Positions 37,688-45,717 of a stretch of DNA of 64,000 bases are shown here, piece after piece. Within the stretch, counting starts at the first letter, position 1. The number at the start of each line of letters is the position of its first letter. Both the position numbers and the translations under genes were made by a program. The notes under the pieces were generated by a model. The model was not told the origin of the DNA. It did not search any database and saw only the letters and a program-made list of their open reading frames with translations. The stretch comes from RBG-16-34-14 sp963798865 (GTDB lineage: Bacteria > Bacteroidota > Ignavibacteria > Ignavibacteriales > Ignavibacteriaceae), in the NCBI GenBank assembly GCA_963798865.1, contig CAWCVZ010000004.1:1488001-1552000 (forward strand), read 5' to 3'.

Positions 37688-39415
37688 TTACTTCAAATGA
37701 AAAACCAGAGAAAGGGGTTCTTCCTTGAAAGAGGGATTTATCCTTAATGAAATTTCATTCTCAACAGTTGTATAGCCGGTTTTTTTCACAGTCACTTTGT
37801 GGTTTCCAGCTTCAAGCATTATTGTTCCGGGAGTGGGAATGCCTGTATTATTTCCATTCACAAAAATATTTCCCCAGAAAGAATCTCCCGATTGGTTTAA
37901 TGACTGAACATTAACCTGTCTTTTGAAGTAACAATTAAATTTTCTGCTCTGTTTCTCTTTTAACTCGACGGAAATTTCCTCGCTGATATTTTTTTCATCT
38001 TCAAATTTGATTTTGTATTTACCTGCAAGAATATTTTTTGTTAAAACCTGGTTTGCACTAACGGTATAACTCCGGGAATCAATATATATTTTCCCAGGAA
38101 CATCCATGCTAAGGTTTAAAGTTGAATTAGCCGCCGGTGGAATTTCCTTAAGCTCCTCATTAATTGAATTATAAGCTCCTGTTAGTTTAAAATTATTATC
38201 TGACCATTCTTCATAGCCATTCAATCTTAAAGCCACCGCATAATTTTTTACTTCTAATGAATCAAGTAAAAGAGGAGTTTTCCCAAAAACTTTACCATTT
38301 AAAAAAACTGTTGCACCACCGGGAATTGATACAATATTGAGTTTCGCCAGCTTAACGGATAAAGTATCAGTATGCTTTCCATTATTATTTGTTTTACTGC
38401 CCGATCCATCAGGATCTTTATTAAAAAACTTTAAATAAGAAAAAATAACAATTGCGGCTAAGATTACAACAGATGCAACTGCCAAAAGTTTTTTATTTTT
38501 ATTAACATTTCCATTAGTCTTATTTTCATGACGCATGGTTTGTTCATATTTGCTGATTACTCTGGTTGCATCATTGTTTTCTTCATACCCAATAACTGAA
38601 ATTGCCTGCTGCATTTCAGGTATATCCTGAAATCTTTTTTCAGGGTCTTTATCAATAGCTTTTAAAATAAACTTAACAAGGTCTTTAGGAATAAGCGGAT
38701 TATATTTTACCGGTGAAGGTATTTTCCCTTCAACTATAAGCTTCTGAATAGCAAATTCGGACTCTGATTTTTCAAAAGGAGTTCTCCCTGCAAGCATTTC
38801 GTAAATAGTCATTCCTATTGAATAAATATCGCTCCGGTTATCTACATTTTTCAATCCTTTAATCTGTTCGGGAGACATATAATACAACGTACCAGCAGCA
38901 GCATAAGTAACAGTTGCCTGGGAGCCATGTTCCTGTGCAACTTTTGCGAGACCAAAGTCCATTACCTTAACATTTCCATTTTCAACAAGAAGAATATTAT
39001 TTGGTTTTAAATCTCTATGTATAATTCCAATTTTATGTGCATGACCAATTGCATTTAAAATCTGCTTTGTAATGTCCAAAGTTTCTTTTATTGAGAATCT
39101 TCCTTTATCTCTTAACCATTCGGAAATTGTTTTTGCAGGGACATACTCCATAACCATAAACAAACCGAATTCGGTTTCACGTAAAGCATAAACATTAACG
39201 ATATTCTGGTTATCTAACCTGGCTAAAGCTTTTGCTTCAGTTTTAAACCGCTTAAGAAAATTTTCATCCCGCGCTAAAAAAGGATCAATCATTTTCAAAG
39301 CAACAGTTTTCTCCAGGCTCAAGTCCAGCGCTTTAAATACCACACCCATTCCACCACGACCGATGACTTCGATTATTTTATAATTATCAACAACCTGTCC
39401 TATTATTGTATCCAT
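37688..39415 (-). CDS. Transmembrane Ser/Thr protein kinase with PEGA domains (PpkA-like)
   Basis: 575 residues. Kinase domain 10-275 with glycine loop GRGGMGVVFKA, Lys41, the catalytic HRDLKPNN (Asp135) and DFG (153-155), and SPEQIKGLKNVDNRSDIYSIG. One transmembrane helix (309-330). The extracytoplasmic part has PEGA-type repeats (IVSIPGGATVFLNGKVFGKTP, and NSTLNLSMDVPGKIYIDS). It is adjacent to a PP2C phosphatase and an FHA protein, the set that controls T6SS firing by threonine phosphorylation (PpkA-PppA-Fha1) in Pseudomonas. PEGA domains in place of the usual sensor suggest it reads the cell wall or surface polysaccharide. Confidence 0.93.
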   Translation of the reverse strand: MDTIIGQVVDNYKIIEVIGRGGMGVVFKALDLSLEKTVALKMIDPFLARDENFLKRFKTEAKALARLDNQNIVNVYALRETEFGLFMVMEYVPAKTISEWLRDKGRFSIKETLDITKQILNAIGHAHKIGIIHRDLKPNNILLVENGNVKVMDFGLAKVAQEHGSQATVTYAAAGTLYYMSPEQIKGLKNVDNRSDIYSIGMTIYEMLAGRTPFEKSESEFAIQKLIVEGKIPSPVKYNPLIPKDLVKFILKAIDKDPEKRFQDIPEMQQAISVIGYEENNDATRVISKYEQTMRHENKTNGNVNKNKKLLAVASVVILAAIVIFSYLKFFNKDPDGSGSKTNNNGKHTDTLSVKLAKLNIVSIPGGATVFLNGKVFGKTPLLLDSLEVKNYAVALRLNGYEEWSDNNFKLTGAYNSINEELKEIPPAANSTLNLSMDVPGKIYIDSRSYTVSANQVLTKNILAGKYKIKFEDEKNISEEISVELKEKQSRKFNCYFKRQVNVQSLNQSGDSFWGNIFVNGNNTGIPTPGTIMLEAGNHKVTVKKTGYTTVENEISLRINPSFKEEPLSLVFHLK

Positions 39416-39442
39416 TCCCTACTCTTTGGTTACCTGCTGCAT

Positions 39443-41293
39443 TTATTTAATACCGCTTATTAAAATATTCTGAAATTTTACAAGCACATTTTTATCTGCA
39501 TAAAATCCAACTTTTCCAAAAATTTTCTCCGGGCTTTTCCAGGAGTTTATTAAATTCATTCCATCATAAATGTTTATCAAATTACCAGAGCATATAACTC
39601 TCAAATTCTTTTCATTACTATTTTTATTCACCAGTTGAAAAGATAGTAACTGTTCAAGCGAATTATTTGAAACTCTCTCTAATGTATAATCTATCCCATT
39701 AAATTTTAAAAGATAATAGTTCTCTGCATTTCCAGATTCAGATCCATTATATCCCAAAATAATTCCCACACCCGAGCCATTAGGTGAAGAGTACATTTTA
39801 ACATCTGCTGAAACTTCTGCATTATAAAGATTTAAATTAATAAGAGACTTTTTCTCAAATGATGTGCTAAGAAATTTAATTCCACTTTTATCAATTTCAT
39901 ATTGGCTCCCATCAACATTAATGAAATTCCATTGAGATTGATCTATTCCTGCAATATTAACAGGGCTTCCCTTTATGCCGGTATTATTTGTTTCATCTAC
40001 ATTTGGTTCCGGGTTTTCATCTCCACTAAATTTAATCTGGTTTTCACACAGGAGAATTGAATTTTTCACTTCAATATTATCCGGCTGAATCTTTTGGATT
40101 TTTAAGTATAAGTCTAATGCTTCACTAAATTTTTTTTCACCTTTCAGTTGATTAGCTCTTTCCAGGTATATCGCTGCAATATTATTTACGCCATCAAGAG
40201 CTCCTAAATTCATTGGTTCTTTTTCAAGAACATTCTCATAAATATTTAAAGCTTTTTCAAAGCTGCCCATTTTCGATAATTGATTTGCCTTTTTAAGCGG
40301 ATCATTATCCAAATCACTTTCAGTTAAATTCTTATTATCATCATGATTTTTGTCATTTAAAATTGTCTCTTTTTTTTCTTTTGAAGTAAAAAAATTTATA
40401 AATGAATTACCGAATTGGAAACCTATTGCAAAAAGAATAACAAGAATCGGTATAATAAATAGCCATTTGTTCTTTTTTCTAATTACAGTTTGCTTTTTTT
40501 CTTCCCGTACCGGAGAAACATTTGTTCGCTGCTGATCAGAATTAATTTTAATAATAAGAACAGTTACGTTGTCTTTCCCTCCTCGTTCGTTTGCCAGATT
40601 TATTAATTTTGAACAGGATTCCTGCGGAGAATTCTGAGTCGTGATATTTAAAATCTCATCCATGTTAACTTTTGCAAGTCCATCACTGCAAATTATATAA
40701 GTTTGCCCGGGCATTAATTGAATGTTTTCTATTATATCAACCTTAACTTTTTCTTCCATTCCTAATGCACGGGAAAGAGCAGATTTTGCAGGATAATTTT
40801 TTGCTTCCTCTTCAGTCAGGATACCTTCTTTCAGCATTTCATTCATCTGCGTATGTTCCATAGTCAGCTGATCAATTTTATTATTCTCGGTCTTATAAAT
40901 TCTTGAATCACCAACCTGACCTATAGTTGCCAAATTATTTTTAAGAACTAAAACAGAAGATGTTGTTCCCATTCTGCCAAATTTCTCCGATGTTTTGGCT
41001 TTATCATGGATTGCTTTATTAGCAGTTTCAATAGCAGTTCGTAAAGAGCTTCCCGTATTATCTGAACCTGAATTGAAATAAATGTTTTTTATTGTTTCAA
41101 CTGCAAGCGAACTCGCTTCTTTACCACCTGCATGTCCTCCAATACCATCAGCAACAATAAAAAGTTGTCCTTTATCTAAGTAAGGATCTAAATTATCCGC
41201 AGGAAATTTTCCAAAACTATCTTGGTTCTCCGTCCTTACCATTCCAATATCAGAACCACCGAAATATTCCAGGGATAACTTAACTTCAGTCAT
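39443..41293 (-). CDS. Transmembrane PP2C phosphatase with TPRs and a periplasmic concanavalin-like domain
   Basis: 616 residues. The PP2C domain (about 8-250) holds the metal sites (TENQDSFGKF, VADGIGGHAGGKEA, CSDGLAKV, GGKDNVTVLII). A basic linker and one transmembrane helix (276-295) follow, then TPRs (about 335-415) and a C-terminal beta-sandwich (about 450-616, resembling LamG/DUF1080-type folds: SSPNGSGVGIILGYNG, KVGFYADKNVLVKFQNILISG). Family PppA phosphatases of T6SSs are usually short soluble proteins. This one carries a periplasmic part nearly as large as the catalytic domain, so dephosphorylation may be tuned from outside. It lies 27 bases before the kinase gene. Confidence 0.92.
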   Translation of the reverse strand: MTEVKLSLEYFGGSDIGMVRTENQDSFGKFPADNLDPYLDKGQLFIVADGIGGHAGGKEASSLAVETIKNIYFNSGSDNTGSSLRTAIETANKAIHDKAKTSEKFGRMGTTSSVLVLKNNLATIGQVGDSRIYKTENNKIDQLTMEHTQMNEMLKEGILTEEEAKNYPAKSALSRALGMEEKVKVDIIENIQLMPGQTYIICSDGLAKVNMDEILNITTQNSPQESCSKLINLANERGGKDNVTVLIIKINSDQQRTNVSPVREEKKQTVIRKKNKWLFIIPILVILFAIGFQFGNSFINFFTSKEKKETILNDKNHDDNKNLTESDLDNDPLKKANQLSKMGSFEKALNIYENVLEKEPMNLGALDGVNNIAAIYLERANQLKGEKKFSEALDLYLKIQKIQPDNIEVKNSILLCENQIKFSGDENPEPNVDETNNTGIKGSPVNIAGIDQSQWNFINVDGSQYEIDKSGIKFLSTSFEKKSLINLNLYNAEVSADVKMYSSPNGSGVGIILGYNGSESGNAENYYLLKFNGIDYTLERVSNNSLEQLLSFQLVNKNSNEKNLRVICSGNLINIYDGMNLINSWKSPEKIFGKVGFYADKNVLVKFQNILISGIK

Positions 41294-41338
41294 TTAATTC
41301 TTTTTTATATTTCAAAGTAAACGGATAATATTTTTTAT

Positions 41339-41818
41339 TTAATTACTTACAGAGTTGTGGACTGATTCAACAAGAGGATTATCAAAATCGAATCCGAAAA
41401 GCCTTGGATTTTCACCTATTACTGCGGCAGAAAAAATATAAAACACGTAGTTATATGTTTCATCAGGAATTTTGTCGCGGTATTTTTCGAGCAGTTTCCA
41501 AAAATTTCTTTCTCTGGGATTCTCCGGCATTCTTCTTATCAAATCAATAATTCTATATTCACCCCAATTATAAGAAGCCATTACAAGCAGTCCTGAAGCC
41601 TGGGCATCAGTGTTATAAATATCTTTTATATACAAAGCGGCGGCGCTTGTTGCTTTGGGAAGATTAAAACGATCATCCCCGGGATCATAACTATTCTGAT
41701 CAGCCAGCCTGCCAACAGTTAATCCATATCTCTTTAGCTGTTTCACCAATAAACTGCCAGATTCCTTTGGCATATCCATACCTTGTTTGAGGACCAACTC
41801 TTTGTTCAATAAAATCAC
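41339..41818 (-). CDS. C-terminal part of FHA-TM-lytic transglycosylase (frameshift-separated)
   Basis: From about residue 30 this reads as the rest of a MltD/Slt-type lytic transglycosylase domain: KRYGLTVGRLADQNSYDPGDDR, then ATSAAALYIKDIY, LLVMASYNWGEYRI and a helical tail. It fits directly onto the end of the frame at 41700-42827 when one A is dropped from the AAA run (TTT at 41733-41735). It is not an independent gene; its first 28 residues are an out-of-frame reading of the domain start. Confidence 0.85.
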   Translation of the reverse strand: MILLNKELVLKQGMDMPKESGSLLVKQLKRYGLTVGRLADQNSYDPGDDRFNLPKATSAAALYIKDIYNTDAQASGLLVMASYNWGEYRIIDLIRRMPENPRERNFWKLLEKYRDKIPDETYNYVFYIFSAAVIGENPRLFGFDFDNPLVESVHNSVSN

Positions 41819-42827
41819 TCTCCTGCATTGCCAGGTAAAAAAACTGCTGTGGAAGATTATTTCTAATCATATAATTAACAATAAGCTGAGGATAACCATT
41901 TTTAACGGCACGGTCCAACGCTTTTTTATATCTATCTGTTGATTGCCATTTTTTTATATAGCTTTTTACTTCATCAATAAAACCCTGCGGAATTGCAAAT
42001 TCACATTCGCCAAATATTCTTGCTGTTTTAACAATTAACTTATCCTCTTCACTAAGATTATAGACACCAAGGTCATCTACCAGTTTTTCATAATTTTTTT
42101 CAAGCTGTTTTCTTTTTTCATCAAATTTTTCCAGCGCTTTAATTACAGTCGGATCATTACTGTTTGCAAGATTTTCTTTTAAAGCAGCTATTTCAAGATC
42201 CAGAGTTTTCATATCATAAAAAATTGTCTCGGCGAACTGCTTCTGTTCATTTTCTTTTACGTGCTGGTAAATTGAATATGCGCCGAAAAGAATAGCAATT
42301 ACAGCAATAACAATAATTATTTTTACATATTTAGATGTCTGTTTTTTCTTTACAACTTTAAAAGCTTCCCTCATTAATTTTGTATGCTGCCCAACCGATT
42401 GTTCATCTCTCGATTCTTCGAAATAATGTTTTATGTATTTAGTAACAGAAGGATCATTCTGCGTTTGATCTACAACAACTGATTCATCCTGTTCTTCAAA
42501 AGTAAAAAGTACAATTGGTCCATTGTCTCCGAGCTGAATTGTTGTTGCATTTTTTAATTCCGCACGATCAATTTTATTTCCGTTAAGAAAAGTCCCGTTG
42601 CTACTATGTTTATCAGAAACCCACCATTTGCTGTTATCAAAATTTACCTCAACATGAACCCGGCTTACAAGTCCATCATTTATCTGGATTGAACATTCAT
42701 CTGATCTTCCAATTGTAAATGAACTATTGAAATAATATTTATCTTTTGGAGAATCTCCCTTCTCGATTTTTACTTTAACAACTTTATTACTGGCACCGGA
42801 AGATTCAGAAACTTTTGTATTGTTCAT
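41700..42827 (-). CDS. FHA-transmembrane-lytic transglycosylase fusion, main part (frameshifted)
   Basis: FHA domain about 15-110 with phosphopeptide-site residues GR (40-41), SRVH (55-58) and SSNGTFLNG (75-83). One transmembrane helix (about 168-187), a coiled-coil-like helical stretch (about 200-255), then a GH23-type lytic transglycosylase domain with FFYLAMQESDF (catalytic Glu336) and GYAKGIWQFI. The frame fails at residue 365; corrected, the protein has 495 residues across 41339-42827. FHA should lie in the cytoplasm and bind the phosphothreonine made by the neighbouring kinase; the transglycosylase should cut peptidoglycan in the periplasm. It may open the wall where the secretion machine is built. 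I know of no standard T6SS component with this layout. Confidence 0.85.
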   Translation of the reverse strand: MNNTKVSESSGASNKVVKVKIEKGDSPKDKYYFNSSFTIGRSDECSIQINDGLVSRVHVEVNFDNSKWWVSDKHSSNGTFLNGNKIDRAELKNATTIQLGDNGPIVLFTFEEQDESVVVDQTQNDPSVTKYIKHYFEESRDEQSVGQHTKLMREAFKVVKKKQTSKYVKIIIVIAVIAILFGAYSIYQHVKENEQKQFAETIFYDMKTLDLEIAALKENLANSNDPTVIKALEKFDEKRKQLEKNYEKLVDDLGVYNLSEEDKLIVKTARIFGECEFAIPQGFIDEVKSYIKKWQSTDRYKKALDRAVKNGYPQLIVNYMIRNNLPQQFFYLAMQESDFIEQRVGPQTRYGYAKGIWQFIGETAKEIWINCWQAG

Positions 42828-42874
42828 TCTATTGATTAAAGCAGGGGAAAAATAAAAATATAAATTGGTTACAA

Positions 42875-43462
42875 TTATTTTTTACCGGGGATGAAACTCA
42901 GCATCATTCTTTCTACCTGCGGGCCGAGGGTTTGGCGAGTCTTTTTTGTAAATGATGCGGTAAGCTTATAAGCAGTTTTATCAATCAAAACATAAATCTG
43001 ATGCTGGTAGATTCTAAAATCATTTACCGGATACCATTTGAATATTGCTTCATAAGCTTCAGTACCATTATTAAGTTTAGTTGCACCTCTTTTAAGAAGC
43101 ATACATCCTTTAAGTTCATCTTCGAGTGTCTTAATCTGCCAGTCAGCATAGTCAAGTACAGAATCGAAAGGGGCATCTTTATCTATATTAATAATAACAT
43201 TATGCTGAATTCCATCTGTAACCGGTCCAGTAAGAGTGTAGATAGTTTTATCTTCCCATTCTTCAATCTGGTTGAGAACAAAACCATTGCCCTGGAATAT
43301 TTTAATTTTATCATCAACTTTTTTAGACTGAGGTTTTTGGTTTGGCTGATCTGGTTTTTTCTTAATCTCTTCTCTGTTAGATTTAGCCTCTATTTCTCCG
43401 GAAGGTTTTTCTTCTTTCTTCGAATCGGTTTGAAACTGACGGTAGTAATCGGGGATTTTCAT
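42875..43462 (-). CDS. DcrB/DUF1795 protein, candidate Eag-like effector chaperone
   Basis: 195 residues, no signal peptide. Residues 1-55 are a charged Lys/Glu/Pro-rich, probably disordered region. About 55-195 is a DUF1795/DcrB-like fold (FVLNQIEEWEDKTIYTL, NVIINIDKDAPFDSVLDYADWQI, TEAYEAIFKWYP). In T6SSs this family comprises the EagR chaperones that protect transmembrane segments of prePAAR effectors. No transmembrane effector is visible here, so its client may be an adjacent cytosolic cargo such as the caspase-like protein, or the role may differ. Confidence 0.7.
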   Translation of the reverse strand: MKIPDYYRQFQTDSKKEEKPSGEIEAKSNREEIKKKPDQPNQKPQSKKVDDKIKIFQGNGFVLNQIEEWEDKTIYTLTGPVTDGIQHNVIINIDKDAPFDSVLDYADWQIKTLEDELKGCMLLKRGATKLNNGTEAYEAIFKWYPVNDFRIYQHQIYVLIDKTAYKLTASFTKKTRQTLGPQVERMMLSFIPGKK

Positions 43463-43503
43463 AATATGTTTTTACAAAGCCAAATTAAAAATTATTCATA
43501 ATG

Positions 43504-44868
43504 TTAAACAGATCCCAAAAAACGAGAATCTGTTTCAACTATTTGGTGATGCTCAAACTGTCTGTTACCTGTATCCAGAAATGCATTAAGAAAGAGATTA
43601 TTATTTGCATCTGTAATTGGTATACGAAGCTGATATAAATGTCTGGAGCCGCTGCAGTGGAGTGTATTAGTATTATTATTCCAGTTAAACTGCCAGTTTA
43701 GGTTATCCACAAACTCATCAAGGCTGGAATAACCAAACTGATGATATTCCGGAAAATTGTGGGAGGATTTCATTGTATCAACCTGCCGAAGCGAACCTTT
43801 TAAAATATCTATTCTCTGATTTGCGGGAGGATTTGAATCTAAACTAATATCAAAGGTATATAAAGGATTATCAAAACGATGCCTGAATTCTCTTGTTACC
43901 GTTAAAGCGTTGTCTATAGGGTTTGAACAAGGGTGCACCACCTCTGAATTGTTATTAATATTTTGTGGAACCCAAGTATTAAATAGTGCATTGGTTATTG
44001 CATTACCAAAAATATCTTCAAAAGATGGGGAGTGATTATTAAATGCATCAACAACCTGCTGCTTATTACTTAGAGCAGTCTTATTGAAAACTGTAAAACA
44101 ATATGAAAGATGCTCATATCGGTGTATTGTAGATCCAGATCGAAAAAAAGAAAAATTATCTAAATGTTTAGGTGCAGTTACCTTAACATTATTTCCAAAA
44201 AGTCTTTTAACCAAATCTAAATAGCGGGGTTCTTTACCAATATTGCAACCTCTTATATAAATGTTTGCATTATTGCGGATTTGCCTTGAGGTCATTTGGG
44301 GTCTATTCTGATCATTTAGATAAGCATCCAGGTCGTAGTATGAAATTTGTCTGTGTGGACTATTGTTTCTAAGATTCATAAAAAGAAATCCACCTTCGCC
44401 GGCATGGGTAACAATAACTACATCTTTTATAGGTGTTGCGATTTGACTGCCGGACACAATTGTCCTGAGAACTGCATCCAGAGAATTAATTGTATTAGTA
44501 AAGTCAACTGTTCTTGTTTCCGGTCTTCGGTCCATATATTTTTTTGCATTAAAACCAAAAGGATTATTTGTATGTTCATCCCTTGGATCTGCAAAAGCAT
44601 AATCAGAAGGATTAAAAGCAGCAACAATTGTTTGCGAGCCTCCGGTTGCACAAACATCGGCGAGAACCAGGAAATCACCTTTTTCAGCTTGATCACTTTC
44701 TACTGTAATTTCAGTACGTGTTCCGCTTCTGGTATAATGAATAATTCCATGACAATTTATTAACTCCCGAATTCGGGTATCTGCGTTTTGAATTGGAGGA
44801 CTTGTCGAAGGTTTCCTTAAAAACTCACCTACCGTAGTCTGGTCATCATCAACAGAATAAACAGGCAT
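43504..44868 (-). CDS. Caspase-fold-like protein, candidate T6SS effector
   Basis: 454 residues, no signal peptide. A His-containing strand-turn VVIVTHAGEGGFLFM (His155) and a Cys-containing strand IYIRGCNIGKEP (Cys208), followed by VKRLFGNNVKVTAP, give the spacing and flanks of a clan CD (caspase/CHAT/DUF4347-like) His-Cys dyad. The C-terminal 190 residues are Asn-rich with no recognised fold. The gene overlaps the upstream stop (TAATG), lies in the VgrG-PAAR downstream block and precedes a DUF1795 chaperone. That is where T6SS effectors are coded. The catalytic assignment rests on two motifs only; it may equally be a domain that has lost or changed activity. Confidence 0.5.
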   Translation of the reverse strand: MPVYSVDDDQTTVGEFLRKPSTSPPIQNADTRIRELINCHGIIHYTRSGTRTEITVESDQAEKGDFLVLADVCATGGSQTIVAAFNPSDYAFADPRDEHTNNPFGFNAKKYMDRRPETRTVDFTNTINSLDAVLRTIVSGSQIATPIKDVVIVTHAGEGGFLFMNLRNNSPHRQISYYDLDAYLNDQNRPQMTSRQIRNNANIYIRGCNIGKEPRYLDLVKRLFGNNVKVTAPKHLDNFSFFRSGSTIHRYEHLSYCFTVFNKTALSNKQQVVDAFNNHSPSFEDIFGNAITNALFNTWVPQNINNNSEVVHPCSNPIDNALTVTREFRHRFDNPLYTFDISLDSNPPANQRIDILKGSLRQVDTMKSSHNFPEYHQFGYSSLDEFVDNLNWQFNWNNNTNTLHCSGSRHLYQLRIPITDANNNLFLNAFLDTGNRQFEHHQIVETDSRFLGSV

Positions 44869-45713
44869 TATATTCTATCCGGGAAAATTACGACTGTTTC
44901 TCCGGCAGGAATATTTTCTTCTAGTGCTGTTCCCTGATCATCCAATGTACCTTCTCTTACACTTCCATCAGGTAAATAAATTTTATATTTTTCATTAGGT
45001 ATAGGATTTCCATCGCCATCTTTTAATTCTATTCTGATAAAATCTTTAAACTCCACAAAACCAGAATCCTTATAAACATCAAGCAGATTTACTCTGAAAA
45101 AAAACTTTGGCGGCAGATAACCACTTTCAGATTCCTCATGCCTTGGTATATCTTTTACATTTCCTTTAAATTCAAATTCCCAGAAAGTTTCAATCTTATC
45201 ATTCTTAACAATAGCCGGAAATCTTGTTACTAAATCGTGAGCACCTTCAGCATCATACTCAAATATCTGAACCAATGCATCCGCTCCTGTTGGGAAATTT
45301 TTTACATCTGCTGTGAGTTTTAAAATTTCACCACGATGTACTGTATCCTTATCCCATTTAACATTGCTAATCTTTACAGGTGGAAAAACACTCAACGGTT
45401 TTGATTTTTTATTTAAACTATGTTTCGGCAGTTCAACTTCTGCAATAAGCTGTTCACCGGCATCCTCAGGAATCGGTATTTCCATAGCTAAATAATTACC
45501 TGAAATTTTCTTCTCATCTTTTTTGATTGTTTTTCCTGAACTCTCTGTAACTTTAATTTTTATTTTAGAATTATTCCCAACATAGTTTGTAAGTACTTCA
45601 ACAACGGCGTTGCTACCTGCAAAAGCTGCTCGCCGGTTCCAGTAAACCTGCTGAATAGAAGAAGTTAATTTTTCCGATTTAACTTTATCAGTGTTACCCT
45701 TAACTTCGGCCAT
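44868..45713 (-). CDS. Ig-like/transthyretin-like protein sharing its C-terminus with the PAAR protein
   Basis: 281 residues, no signal peptide. About 25-110 and 115-220 form two Ig-like beta domains (VYWNRRAAFAGSNAVVEV; VKWDKDTVHRGEILKLTADV). The last 60 residues (FIRIELKDGDGNPIPNEKYKI, then EGTLDDQGTALEENIPAGE) match the last 60 of the PAAR protein at 50918-52024. The second Ig domain is also shared. Such domains in T6SS loci link cargo to the spike. It lacks PAAR motifs. It may act as an adaptor joining the caspase-like protein to the spike, or as a structural extension. Function not known. Confidence 0.6.
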   Translation of the reverse strand: MAEVKGNTDKVKSEKLTSSIQQVYWNRRAAFAGSNAVVEVLTNYVGNNSKIKIKVTESSGKTIKKDEKKISGNYLAMEIPIPEDAGEQLIAEVELPKHSLNKKSKPLSVFPPVKISNVKWDKDTVHRGEILKLTADVKNFPTGADALVQIFEYDAEGAHDLVTRFPAIVKNDKIETFWEFEFKGNVKDIPRHEESESGYLPPKFFFRVNLLDVYKDSGFVEFKDFIRIELKDGDGNPIPNEKYKIYLPDGSVREGTLDDQGTALEENIPAGETVVIFPDRI

Positions 45714-45717
45714 AAAA

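Noticed and set aside
37688..39415. Gene symbol ppkA for the kinase
   Set aside because: The role fits but the PEGA sensor part differs from the named Pseudomonas protein, so the symbol is withheld.
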